This document shows, one piece after another, positions 34,438 to 43,166 of a DNA stretch of 64,000 bases. The stretch is taken from assembly GCA_029260015.1 (NCBI GenBank), contig JAJDEB010000008.1:194937-258936 (forward strand), given 5' to 3'. The position numbers were made by a program, and so were the translations under genes. The DNA comes from Phycisphaerae bacterium (GTDB lineage: Bacteria > Planctomycetota > Phycisphaerae > UBA1845). A model generated the notes under the pieces. That model saw only the letters and a list, made by a program, of their open reading frames with translations. It did no database searches and was not told where the DNA came from. The first letter of the stretch is position 1; each line of letters begins with the position of its first letter.

Positions 34438-34998
34438 CTATCGGCGACGCTTCCCGGCTTGTTGGACCAAGTGAGCAATTCGATCGCACAAGAATGCCCG
34501 GAACTTCTCGGCGTTCAGATTGCGTGTGCGCAGCGCAGCCCCAGACGCGGTTAGACCCCCGCGATCATCGGTGTCGAAGCGCGTTTGGTTGAAGGCGATC
34601 GCACCATTGGTCACGGTCCCGTTGTAGCGCATTCCAATCCCGTCGAATTGAATTTCGATAACAATTTCGCGCTTCCCGTCAAGAAACCGCTCTGCGTTCA
34701 TTTGAAGGTTCAGGCCCTTCGGGGCATACTTCTCACGGAGTTCGTTGACGACCGGAATCAGTTCGTCAATAAACAACTGTCGCAGCAGATCAATGGGTGA
34801 AATTAACTTGGGCGGTGGTGGCGCAGATAAGCTGCACTCAGCCGCCTTAAACTGATGTCGTTCAAATATCTCGTCGAGCCGGCTTTCGCACTCGCGAGTG
34901 TTGCACGCATAGGCGTTTCCGTTTCGAGGTAATTCGTCATCCATCAGCATCGATGTTCCACGTCCCTTTTTGATTCTCGCATTTGTCATCTTCAGCAT
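34438..34998 (-). CDS. Hypothetical protein (186 aa)
   Basis: A strong ribosome site (GGGAGG, 35006-35011, 7 bases upstream) precedes the ATG at 34998. The N-terminus is basic and hydrophilic with two Cys (CNTREC). The middle (about 65-150) looks folded, with alternating strands (REIVIEIQFDGIGMRYNGTV). The C-terminus is basic. There is no signal peptide or membrane helix and no family was recognised. The gene is alone, convergent with the 664-residue protein gene and divergent from the EEP gene. Confidence 0.75.
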   Translation of the reverse strand: MLKMTNARIKKGRGTSMLMDDELPRNGNAYACNTRECESRLDEIFERHQFKAAECSLSAPPPPKLISPIDLLRQLFIDELIPVVNELREKYAPKGLNLQMNAERFLDGKREIVIEIQFDGIGMRYNGTVTNGAIAFNQTRFDTDDRGGLTASGAALRTRNLNAEKFRAFLCDRIAHLVQQAGKRRR

Positions 34999-35144
34999 CA
35001 GTCAGCCTCCCGAGTCGAACCCTCGCACCCAAGGAAGTCTACGATATCAATATGCCCCGGAAAGGTGGCATTGAGTTTGAATTGCCATAAAATAGTGACG
35101 GTCCCCCGGTTTTATCGGGTTCAACTATGTATCGGAGCCTTACC

Positions 35145-36500
35145 ATGATTCGCAATGCGATGGTTGTCCTAGCCGTATTATTCTCTTCAAACATCACATC
35201 TGTCATCGGTGCAGACGAGCAGGGTGACTCCAATCTTTTCGACTCCAATTTACCTCAGATTTCCTGGAGCCAAACGGCTGAGTATTATGGGAAGCGATGC
35301 GTAGTCTATGGAACGGTCGTTGGTTCAAAGAACATCGGGAGTCGGTGCTTTCTGAATTTCGACAAAGATTTTCGGACCACCTTTACTGGGGTCATTCCGA
35401 GCGGCCTTTTTTCGCAGTTTCCTTCCGCACCAGAATCGTTGTTTCGTGGCAAGCATGTGCGTATCGTTGGTGAAGTTATTAAGTTTAAAGATAAGCCCGA
35501 GATCGTACTGACCTCTGCGAACGAAATTCAGATTGTCGATAGCCCTACACCTCCCGCAGACGGAGCAACGGTTGCGGCGAAAACCGTTGCCAAAACGGTC
35601 ACCCCCACGATCGCCAAGCCGGCATACATCGTCCCTGGAAAGCCCAAAGTCTTGACCGATGGCCTGGTGAAGATTGCGACCTTTAATGTCCTGAATCTCT
35701 TTGACAATTACGACGACCCATATACTGACTCCGAGTCTTACCCCGGTAAACGAGACGCTGAAGTCGTCAACCTTGCGAAGACCATACGCCATGCCGACGC
35801 CGACGTGCTTGCCCTTCAGGAAGTTGAAAATCGGGGCGGACTGGAAAACTTCGTTGCAACGCAACTTTCTGACATGGGATATACCGACATCGTGCTGATT
35901 GAGGGCAATAACCGACGCGGAATTGACGTCGCCCTTGTCTCTCGGCTTCCCGTGGGCGAAGTCACGTCGCATCGACACGTCGACTTCAAAAGTGCCGACG
36001 GTCAGGACATGAGATTCCAGCGTGACCTCTTGCAAGTCAGCATTGAGCCAGATGGCTTCAACCCGTTCGACGTGTTCGTCGTTCACCTCAAGAGCAAACA
36101 TGGTGGTGCAGACAAGTCGCGGCCCATCCGAATCGGTGAGGCGCTGGCCGCCCGACGCAAAATCGATCGAATTCTAGCCCGTGATCCCCAGGCTGCGTTC
36201 GTAATCTGCGGAGACTTCAATGACACATTCGATAGTGAACCGGTCCAGCGGTTGGTCGGAAGTGGTGACACCAAGCTAATAGCCTTCTTCGATGATTTGC
36301 CTGAAGATCAAAGAATCACTTACAACCGCAGCTATCTTTCGATGATCGATTTCATCTTGGCGTCACCTGCGATGGCAGCGCAATATGCCCCAAAGAGCTA
36401 TGACGTAATCCTTGGCACAGTGGAATCGAGCGGATCAGATCACAATCTGGTCTCAGCCCAATTCAAGTTGGCCAAGCGTTCGATGGCGTCTCAGAATTGA
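35145..36500 (+). CDS. Secreted endonuclease/exonuclease/phosphatase (EEP) family protein
   Basis: ATG 35145 has GGAG about 8 bases upstream; an ATG at 35127 is also in frame. The 451-residue protein starts with a signal peptide (cleavage near IGA-DEQ). An OB-fold-like domain follows (about 25-130, KRCVVYGTVVGSK..GKHVRIVGEV), a Thr/Ala-rich linker, and an EEP domain from about 180 with FNVLNLFDN, LQEVEN, HLKSKHGG, CGDFNDTFDSEP, MIDFIL and GSDHNLV. The catalytic Asn, Glu, His and Asp residues appear intact. The activity may be extracellular DNase or a phosphatase; the sequence cannot tell. Confidence 0.88.
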   Translation: MIRNAMVVLAVLFSSNITSVIGADEQGDSNLFDSNLPQISWSQTAEYYGKRCVVYGTVVGSKNIGSRCFLNFDKDFRTTFTGVIPSGLFSQFPSAPESLFRGKHVRIVGEVIKFKDKPEIVLTSANEIQIVDSPTPPADGATVAAKTVAKTVTPTIAKPAYIVPGKPKVLTDGLVKIATFNVLNLFDNYDDPYTDSESYPGKRDAEVVNLAKTIRHADADVLALQEVENRGGLENFVATQLSDMGYTDIVLIEGNNRRGIDVALVSRLPVGEVTSHRHVDFKSADGQDMRFQRDLLQVSIEPDGFNPFDVFVVHLKSKHGGADKSRPIRIGEALAARRKIDRILARDPQAAFVICGDFNDTFDSEPVQRLVGSGDTKLIAFFDDLPEDQRITYNRSYLSMIDFILASPAMAAQYAPKSYDVILGTVESSGSDHNLVSAQFKLAKRSMASQN

Positions 36501-36669
36501 CTTATCGCTTGTCGGTTTTTACCATCGGGTCACATCCTGTCACACTAGATTGCATCTCGTCGTCGGGATCACCTGATTGCGAAGCTGATGATTTGTTGCA
36601 AACAGACCAGACTTATTGCTTGCTGAAACCAGTCACGCTGCAGGATGTTGCGAGAACCAAAAAGTGGCA

Positions 36670-38331
36670 ATGCTCTATGTCCTTCAAGGTCCCGATGCCG
36701 GACAGGCGATCGAACTCACCAATGCTTCGGTGCTACTGGGCCGCCATTCCCAGCAGGCACCTTTGACCGACTACACCGTTTCGCGCCGTCATGCCGAATT
36801 AACCTGCGAAGGCGACGATTGGACAATCAACCACCTGGGCAGTTCAAACGGAACGTACGTCAACGGCGAACGCATTTCCGAACCAACCCTACTTCTTCAT
36901 GGTGACCAAATCAAAATCGGCGGAACTTTATTGGCATTTCGCGGCCAACAGGGTGTCCATGGTTTCGGCGGTCCGCAGACGGCTGAAAACATGGTTCGCT
37001 TCAGTGGTGAAGGTGATGCGATTGACTCATCGCTGCTCTCTGCGATCCAGTCGAGTGAAGAAAGCGTGATTGTCGCCGCGCCGGAAAACGCAGCCGCCGT
37101 CCGATCATGGAACGTCATGTATCAACTGGCGGAAGCGGCTGGTGTCATCGCATCGGAACGCGAATTTCTGGACCGCATCACCGACATTCTTCTCCGCAGC
37201 CTCATTGTGGACCGTTTGTTTATTCTCTTGCGAAAAGGTGTGGGCGCCGAATTGGAACCGGTCGTCGTTCGATACCGCTCAAAAGCCGGTCGCAAGCATG
37301 AACAAATTAAAACATCCAGCGCGATCATCCAACAGGTGATCGACACGAAAGCAGGCGTGCTTTGCGCCAACGCCAATGCCGACGAGCGCTTCGTCACCGA
37401 CCCCAACACTGCCAGCCTCGAAAGCCTGGCGCTTCGAAGCGTGATATGCGTACCGCTTACCGGTCATGATGAAGTGATCGGCGTCATCCACATCGATTGT
37501 CCAATGGGACGTCACACTTATAGCCACGATCATTTGCGACTGGCGACTGCCATCGGGCGCGTCTGCGGACTGGCGATCGAAAATCAGCGACTGACCGAAG
37601 CACGAATGCGAAATGCGCGATTGGCTGCAACGGGCGAAACGGTCGCGTATCTGTCGCACCATATTCGCAATTTGCTTCAAGGACTTCGCAGCGGTGCCGA
37701 CATCGTTGACATGGGGCTCAACCGCGAAGACTCCGAAAAAATTCGGACGGGCTGGCGCATTGTTGAGCACAATCTCGACCGCGTATTTAACCTGACGACC
37801 AACATGCTGACGTTCAGTAAGGATCGCGCGCCGAAGATTGAACTCGCACAAATCAACAACGTGATTGAAGATGCGGTTGACCTGGCCAAACGGCACGCGG
37901 AGGAACGCGGGGTAATGTTGCTTGCCGACCTTGACGACGTTCCCGCGATTCCCACCGACGTTGAAGGCATCCATCAGGTCGTGTTTAACCTGATCCTCAA
38001 TGCCACCGATGCTTGTCCGCCCGACACCGGGCGCGTGCTGGTCAAGAGTCGCTACGACTCCGAAGCCAACGTCGTCTCGATCAGAATCACCGACAACGGT
38101 CCCGGCATCGACACTGACGACGTCAAAGGCGTTTTTGAACCATTCCATTCGTCGAAGGGTCAGGGTGGAACGGGCTTGGGATTGGCGGCTGCCAAGAAGA
38201 TCGTGGACGAATTGCAGGGAGAAATCCGCGTCAAGACAGCCAAAGACAAAGGCACCCGGTTTGAAGTTCGCCTCTCGGTGATGCGCTCCGGTGCGACCGA
38301 CCTTGATAAGACGCATCCGACCGCGCGCTGA
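36670..38331 (+). CDS. FHA-GAF sensor histidine kinase
   Basis: ATG 36670 starts exactly at the FHA domain; the TTG at 36616 is less likely. In the 553-residue protein, FHA (1-95) has GRH, SRRHAEL and GSSNGTYVNG. GAF spans about 150-305. Dimerisation and phosphoacceptor motif YLSHHIRNLLQG follows (His330/His331). The ATPase has N-box NLILNATDA, G1 DNGPGID, F-box FEPFHSSKGQGGTGLGL and an intact C-terminal end. No transmembrane segment is present, so it is a cytoplasmic kinase that can read phosphothreonine through FHA and a small ligand through GAF. No response regulator is adjacent. Confidence 0.92.
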   Translation: MLYVLQGPDAGQAIELTNASVLLGRHSQQAPLTDYTVSRRHAELTCEGDDWTINHLGSSNGTYVNGERISEPTLLLHGDQIKIGGTLLAFRGQQGVHGFGGPQTAENMVRFSGEGDAIDSSLLSAIQSSEESVIVAAPENAAAVRSWNVMYQLAEAAGVIASEREFLDRITDILLRSLIVDRLFILLRKGVGAELEPVVVRYRSKAGRKHEQIKTSSAIIQQVIDTKAGVLCANANADERFVTDPNTASLESLALRSVICVPLTGHDEVIGVIHIDCPMGRHTYSHDHLRLATAIGRVCGLAIENQRLTEARMRNARLAATGETVAYLSHHIRNLLQGLRSGADIVDMGLNREDSEKIRTGWRIVEHNLDRVFNLTTNMLTFSKDRAPKIELAQINNVIEDAVDLAKRHAEERGVMLLADLDDVPAIPTDVEGIHQVVFNLILNATDACPPDTGRVLVKSRYDSEANVVSIRITDNGPGIDTDDVKGVFEPFHSSKGQGGTGLGLAAAKKIVDELQGEIRVKTAKDKGTRFEVRLSVMRSGATDLDKTHPTAR

Positions 38332-38407
38332 ATCGAGATCGTTTCTTCAAGGTCGATCGCTACAACGGATCCTACAATACTACATAAGAAATAATAAAAT
38401 GATGCGA

Positions 38408-38436
38408 CTCCATTCCCTCGGCGAAAGAGAATGGAG
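38408..38436 (-). terminator. Hairpin between kinase and flagellin genes
   Basis: CTCCATTC (38408-38415) pairs with GAATGGAG (38429-38436). On the minus strand the hairpin is followed by an AT-rich tract (ATTTTATTATTTC), 35-63 bases after the flagellin stop. It could serve both convergent genes. Confidence 0.5.
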
Positions 38437-38470
38437 CCGCCCACCTTCCACTGTATTTCTAGATTCCTGA

Positions 38471-39919
38471 CTATCCACCAAGCAGCGACAAAACGTTTTG
38501 CTGCTGGGCGTTGGCGATCGCAAGAACTGACGTTCCAGCTTGCACCAGGATCTGCGCTCGCGTCAGTTCAGTGGTCTCTTGAGCGAAGTCGGTGTCGCGG
38601 ATAATCGATTCCGACGCCGTTAAGTTTTCAGCCGTGATCTGCAACTGGGCGATGTTCGGTTGAAGGTTGTTCCGCTCAAACGCCCCCAATCGCCCTCGAA
38701 GCGTGGTCACTTCTGTGATCACCGAATCGACGATGTCAGACGCCTGGTCGAAGTTTTCCGTCCTAAGAGCAAACGCCTGACCACTTCCAAGCTGAGCAAG
38801 AAAACCGTCAATTCGGTTTCCGAGTTTGTTGGCTTGCATCGCCGGAACACCAATGTTCGACTGCTGGTTGGTATTGACGCGCGGTCCCAACTGGAAAAGC
38901 GAACCGCCACCGGTAATCGCAAACGACGTACTGCTGCCCGTCGTTTGCGTTCCGAGCCCCTCATCGAGCGCAATCTTGACGTTGAGAAGCCGCGAATTCA
39001 TCGACAAGTTGAGTCCGTCAGCGACTGTCGCGGCACCATTGACCGTGGCCTCTGCGTCGACTCCGTTGGTCCGCGTCACGGTTCCACCGGATGTATTGGT
39101 CACATCAAACGCACCACCTGTATCGAGCGCCTTGACCGAAACGAACTGCTTGGTTCCGTAATCTTCACTCAGGAAGCGAATTCCGGACTGCGTCGCTGAG
39201 TTGATGAATTCTGCGGTGACACCCGTCGCGTCCGTCTGGTTATTGATTGCGATGACCATCGCGTCGATCGGGGCGCTCGCCGGAAAGTTGAGCGTGACGA
39301 TACCCTTTGGACCTTGGACGTCGAGGGCCACGTCTGAAGATCCGACGGTTGCACCGGGGAACTGAAGCTCAGCTTTTTCGGCGGCTGCAGTCACATCAAC
39401 CTGAACGGGAATAAAGCTCGCCCTACCAAAGTTAGCGGCTTCGACTTGAACGTCTGCAAGAAGCCCCGGGTCAATGCCGCTGGTGACATAATCCAGCGAA
39501 CCATCGAGCAGTTTGCGGCCGGCAAACGTAGTCGTGTTCGCAATTCGGGTGATCGCCTCAATAGCAGAATCAATCTGCAACTGGTTGGCGTCGACTTCTT
39601 CGTCACTAAACGCCCCGCGGTTGGCCGCTTCGACGACCAACGCCTGGATGTCCGTCAGAATCGAGTTGACTTCGTTGAGCGCACCTTCTGTCGTCGCGAT
39701 GACGTTGATGGCTCGCTGCGAGTTATCGATGGCCTGCGTCACTGCTGCCACTTCCGAACGCAAACGTTCTGAAACGATTAGACCTGCCGGGTTGTCAGCA
39801 CCACGGTTGATCTGCAGACCGCTCGACAACCGTTGCAGACTCGTACTGAGCGACCGCTGCGATTGCGAGAGTTCTCTTTGAGAAACGATAGCGGGTATGT
39901 TGTTTGTAATACGACTCAT
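38471..39919 (-). CDS. fliC: Flagellin
   Basis: Flagellin is the flagellar filament subunit. The ATG at 39919 has a perfect AAGGAGG 7 bases upstream; the in-frame TTG at 39925 is not needed. The 482-residue protein has conserved D0/D1 ends: LQRLSSGLQINRGADNPAGLIVSERLRSE at the N-terminus and LTRAQILVQAGTSVLAIANAQQQNVLSLLGG at the C-terminus. The central part includes one flagellin IN-like motif (about 180-250). It is the last gene of the flagellar cluster, after csrA. The leader carries two CsrA-type sites. Confidence 0.96.
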   Translation of the reverse strand: MSRITNNIPAIVSQRELSQSQRSLSTSLQRLSSGLQINRGADNPAGLIVSERLRSEVAAVTQAIDNSQRAINVIATTEGALNEVNSILTDIQALVVEAANRGAFSDEEVDANQLQIDSAIEAITRIANTTTFAGRKLLDGSLDYVTSGIDPGLLADVQVEAANFGRASFIPVQVDVTAAAEKAELQFPGATVGSSDVALDVQGPKGIVTLNFPASAPIDAMVIAINNQTDATGVTAEFINSATQSGIRFLSEDYGTKQFVSVKALDTGGAFDVTNTSGGTVTRTNGVDAEATVNGAATVADGLNLSMNSRLLNVKIALDEGLGTQTTGSSTSFAITGGGSLFQLGPRVNTNQQSNIGVPAMQANKLGNRIDGFLAQLGSGQAFALRTENFDQASDIVDSVITEVTTLRGRLGAFERNNLQPNIAQLQITAENLTASESIIRDTDFAQETTELTRAQILVQAGTSVLAIANAQQQNVLSLLGG

Positions 39920-39923
39920 GAGC

Positions 39924-39935
39924 AATCCTCCTTGA
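39924..39935 (-). promoter_or_regulatory. CsrA-type GGA site over the flagellin ribosome site
   Basis: On the mRNA this reads UCAAGGAGGAUU and covers the Shine-Dalgarno sequence. Binding by CsrA here would block flagellin translation, as in the Bacillus hag leader. Confidence 0.6.
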
Positions 39936-39953
39936 TTGCATTAGCTGACCCTC

Positions 39954-39963
39954 TCATCCTTGT
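39954..39963 (-). promoter_or_regulatory. Upstream CsrA-type site in the flagellin leader
   Basis: On the mRNA this reads ACAAGGAUGA, matching nine of twelve positions of the CsrA consensus RUACARGGAUGU when extended. It lies about 30 nt upstream of the second GGA site, a spacing suited to one CsrA dimer. Confidence 0.6.
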
Positions 39964-40002
39964 CGGGCCAGCACCCTGACTTAGTGCCTTTTTCTCTTAG
40001 GC

Positions 40003-40039
40003 GTGTGCCAATTCACTGCACGTATGCCAATTACTGCAC
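40003..40039 (-). repeat. 18-19 bp imperfect tandem repeat at the csrA end
   Basis: GTGCAGTGAATTGGCACAC and GTGCAGTAATTGGCATAC (minus strand) lie side by side. The csrA stop codon is inside the first-transcribed copy. The function is unknown; they could be a protein-binding site or part of the flagellin leader structure. Confidence 0.7.
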
Positions 40040-40270
40040 ATTAGTATGTTCATGCCGCTGAATAACCTGTGCCATCTGATCAACACTCAGCATCGCGGCG
40101 TTAGTATTTTCCGTCTTGATTGCTTCATAGACTTCTTTGCGATGAACGGGAATGGTGGTCGGCGCTTTAATGCCCAACCGGACCTTGTCCCCTCGAACGT
40201 CAACGACGGTTATCTCAATGTCGTCTCCGACCATAATCGTTTCATCGCGCGTCCTAGATAGCACCAACAT
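40031..40270 (-). CDS. csrA: Carbon storage regulator CsrA
   Basis: CsrA is an RNA-binding translational regulator that binds GGA motifs as a dimer. The 79-residue protein has the canonical core LVLSRTRDETIMVGDDIEITVVDVRGDKVRLGIKAP and the Arg in VHRKEVYEAI, plus a C-terminal extension of about 20 residues. Its ribosome site AGGAAGGAG itself contains two GGA motifs, so autoregulation is possible. It lies between fliW and flagellin, the arrangement of the FliW-CsrA switch. Confidence 0.97.
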   Translation of the reverse strand: MLVLSRTRDETIMVGDDIEITVVDVRGDKVRLGIKAPTTIPVHRKEVYEAIKTENTNAAMLSVDQMAQVIQRHEHTNVQ

Positions 40271-40468
40271 CCGTGGCTCCTTCCTCGGGTCGGCCTATAT
40301 CTGCGCTATTTTGTTGGCAAGACCACCACGATTCGCTAAGTCGGCGAAACTTCGCAAACCTTTGGGCTCATCATTACTCTGAGCGGTTATCTTGCCACCG
40401 AGACCACGCACCGGTCTTCAAAATCGCATGTTCAACAACTGCTTCAAACCCGGTGCGAATGATAAGTA

Positions 40469-40921
40469 CTATCCTGTCTTGGCCATTGCCGGTTGCGGTT
40501 CTGGCAACCGCATCAACGGATGTCGCGTCGAGTACTTGCGGTCGCTCAACACCAACTGTCGCGCCGCATGGGTCTTGACGTTGATGACCAATGGTCCCTG
40601 CAAATTTCCGGTTAGCACTTTGTCAATCTTATTGACGATGATGAAAACCTGTGCTTCGTCCGGATCTTTGACACCAAGGTTGGTCAACTCTTCCGACTTG
40701 ACCGGAGCGCGATAGTCCTGCACGAACAGGCGTGGGTCGCATACCACAAACGCCAATTCTGCGCGGTCCACCGCTTGCAACCAATAAAATCCACTGTTGT
40801 CACCAGTCTGGATCAGGGCATACTGTTTCTGGTTTGGAAACCCCAGAATGCCCTGTTCAAACGTGATGAACCTCTCTTCATTTACTTCCAGTGGTCCGAA
40901 TCGCGACGTTTGTATAGTCAT
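40469..40921 (-). CDS. fliW: Flagellar assembly factor FliW
   Basis: FliW binds flagellin or CsrA in exclusive fashion. When flagellin is exported, free FliW inhibits CsrA and flagellin translation resumes. The 150-residue protein shows the family landmarks GILGFPNQKQYALIQ, FYWLQAVDRAELAFVVCDP and PLVINVKTHAARQLVLSD. The start is preceded by GGGAGAG. A 198-bp gap separates it from csrA. Confidence 0.96.
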   Translation of the reverse strand: MTIQTSRFGPLEVNEERFITFEQGILGFPNQKQYALIQTGDNSGFYWLQAVDRAELAFVVCDPRLFVQDYRAPVKSEELTNLGVKDPDEAQVFIIVNKIDKVLTGNLQGPLVINVKTHAARQLVLSDRKYSTRHPLMRLPEPQPAMAKTG

Positions 40922-41123
40922 CGCGCCTCTCCCTGCAGCCGATCCATTTTGGCCGAGCGCTTCCGCACGTCGGATGCTCTCACGCGGTTCTCAACGCGTG
41001 CTCCTGCATCTCCTCGCAGGACAACCAATCGCCGATCATGCCCGACTGCCAGACGCTGACGACGATGAAACTTATTCATGCTGGGCACCAACGACGTACC
41101 CGAAATACTCACATCACCCGTTG

Positions 41124-43064
41124 CTACCTCAGAAAATCCAGCAGCGACGTATTCAATATCTGTGACCCCGTCAGCAAGCTGGCTTGCAGCGCCGTTTGCG
41201 CCTGCTGGAATCGGGTCACCGCTTCCGAATAATCAAGATCTCGCACCTCGCTGAGCAACTGCTCTGTCGCGAAGACGGCGCTTTCCGTTTGCGACTGACG
41301 GTCGCGCATCGATTTACCCCGCGCTCCAACCACACCGCGCGACTTGTTAAAATCCACCACGTGTTGGTCGATATCTTCTGCCGCAAAAGTGATTTGCTGC
41401 GAATCGTCGGAGAGCAGAGCCCGCTCAAGATCAAACATTGCCGACAACACACCGTTCGCCCGCGCCGAGGCCACATCGGTACTGACCAGTTGCGTCGCGG
41501 GATCGTCGACCGTTCCGGTCAAACCCAGGTCATCGACTGCGAACGAAAGGTTGGCTCTGCCGGCAGATATGAATCCCGCACCGCCGGAGGAATCCGTCAA
41601 TGTGATTCCAGAACCAACCGCAGCCAGGCTGGCAGTGATTCCTACACCTGCACCGGTGGCTGCAAGGTTGATCGCGTCGAGCACTTCGCCGATGGTTGTC
41701 AGCCCGTCGAGATTGACTTCAAACGAATTGCCATTCTTCGCGGTGATGAGCAGATCGGTTTCACCTTCGACGATGCGCACACCACGTCCGTTGTTCAGAC
41801 TCGAAAGCGGAATGTCCAGATCGAGTGAACGAATGCCCAAGGCGCTTGCGACCATCCCACCGTTTTCTCCGATCGACAACTCCGTTCCCGAAAGCAGATT
41901 CACCACATTGATACCGGTTCCGGCATCATTGACCGTCGCCTTGACCGACAAACCAGAATTGTTAATCGCGTTGAGTACATCCTGAATCGAAGTTGCCGTC
42001 GATAGATCGATCGTCGCCGAGTCTGCACCGTTGGAAATGGTCAAGCCAGCTGACACATCCAGACCGGCACCATCGAGCAGCGCCGTTAGCGGCGTTGTTC
42101 GCGAAAGCCTTGTGCCAAGATCGCCACCAACAATGACCGCCCCGGTAGGAGCGATCGTGGTGATACCAAGATCACCCGCCGTCGTTCCCGTACTGATGTC
42201 TCGAATGGTGATTGGCGTCGCACCGGGCGTGACGGTGATTCCGTTGTTGGTCAGTGCGGCTGTGAATCCCGCTCCTGATTCGGTGGCAGCATCGTTGATC
42301 AGTTGCACGACATCGCCCGCAGTGTCAGCCGAGGTGATGTCAATCGTGACCACACCGGCTGCCCCATCTTCGACAATCTGAAATGAGCCTTTGCGAATCC
42401 CGAGTTCGCGAGCGCCGTTTAGATCTTCCAATCGGGTGTCATCGGCGATGACTGGGTTAAGGTCGATCCTTCCCTGCACCTGACTGGATACCGCTCCGAA
42501 CAGCACGTTGCCCGGAAGGTTGATCGGTGTTAACTCGTCCACGTCGGTTCGAGCAAAAATGTCACCGGTGTCGCCCACATACCGAACACCATCAAGCGTT
42601 TCGACGAATGGTTGCTGATCCGTGTCACGCCCTGCGAACAGGTATCGACCGTCAAACGTGCGGTTTCCGACGGCGACGAGTTGATCGCGAATCGAAGCGA
42701 TCAGTTCTGCGGCTGCTTCACGCTCAGCGGTACTTGACAGCGTGCCAACGCTTTGACTGGCGATGGCCTGGGCGTCGATGATCAACCCGCTGACTTCGCC
42801 CATCGCAACGTCAGTCGCATCCAAAGTGTTGGCTGCATGCCGGATATTTGTGATGAACTGTGATTGCTCACCGAGAATCTCGGACATGTTCAGTACGCGG
42901 GCCGCATCGCCTGGAGCTTCACTCGGCGTGTTGAATCGCTGCCCGGTGGCAAGTCGATTTTGACCGGTGAACAACTCGGCTGTATTGCGGCGCAATGATG
43001 ACAACAACGCCTCGGTCTTCTGCGTCGTTGTGACTCGACTTAGATTGACTGAATTGATTGCCAT
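41124..43064 (-). CDS. flgL: Hook-filament junction protein FlgL, expanded
   Basis: The 646-residue protein is about twice the usual FlgL length. The flagellin-like N-terminus (RLATGQRFNTPSEAPGDAARVLNMSE) and C-terminus (YSEAVTRFQQAQTALQASLLTGSQILNTSLLDFLR) are standard. The middle carries at least three flagellin-IN-like modules of about 55-65 residues (near 225-285, 335-395 and 435-505), each with a strand, 'T/S-I-x-D/E-V-L/V-x-x-I-N' and a Gly/Thr-rich hairpin. They probably form extra outward domains. GAGGA lies 8 bases before the ATG. Confidence 0.94.
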   Translation of the reverse strand: MAINSVNLSRVTTTQKTEALLSSLRRNTAELFTGQNRLATGQRFNTPSEAPGDAARVLNMSEILGEQSQFITNIRHAANTLDATDVAMGEVSGLIIDAQAIASQSVGTLSSTAEREAAAELIASIRDQLVAVGNRTFDGRYLFAGRDTDQQPFVETLDGVRYVGDTGDIFARTDVDELTPINLPGNVLFGAVSSQVQGRIDLNPVIADDTRLEDLNGARELGIRKGSFQIVEDGAAGVVTIDITSADTAGDVVQLINDAATESGAGFTAALTNNGITVTPGATPITIRDISTGTTAGDLGITTIAPTGAVIVGGDLGTRLSRTTPLTALLDGAGLDVSAGLTISNGADSATIDLSTATSIQDVLNAINNSGLSVKATVNDAGTGINVVNLLSGTELSIGENGGMVASALGIRSLDLDIPLSSLNNGRGVRIVEGETDLLITAKNGNSFEVNLDGLTTIGEVLDAINLAATGAGVGITASLAAVGSGITLTDSSGGAGFISAGRANLSFAVDDLGLTGTVDDPATQLVSTDVASARANGVLSAMFDLERALLSDDSQQITFAAEDIDQHVVDFNKSRGVVGARGKSMRDRQSQTESAVFATEQLLSEVRDLDYSEAVTRFQQAQTALQASLLTGSQILNTSLLDFLR

Positions 43065-43166
43065 CTCTTAATCCTCGCGACGCGTTTCTGTCGCTACTCT
43101 ACCGATTGCCATACTGACGATTCGATTTCGCCGACCAAATGATTCTCTGACCACGTGACCCAGTGA

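Noticed and set aside
40003..40039. Tandem GTGCAGT..TTGGCA repeats as sigma-54 promoters of flagellin
   Set aside because: TTGGCA elements are present, but no GC lies at the required 10-base spacing from GG in either copy.
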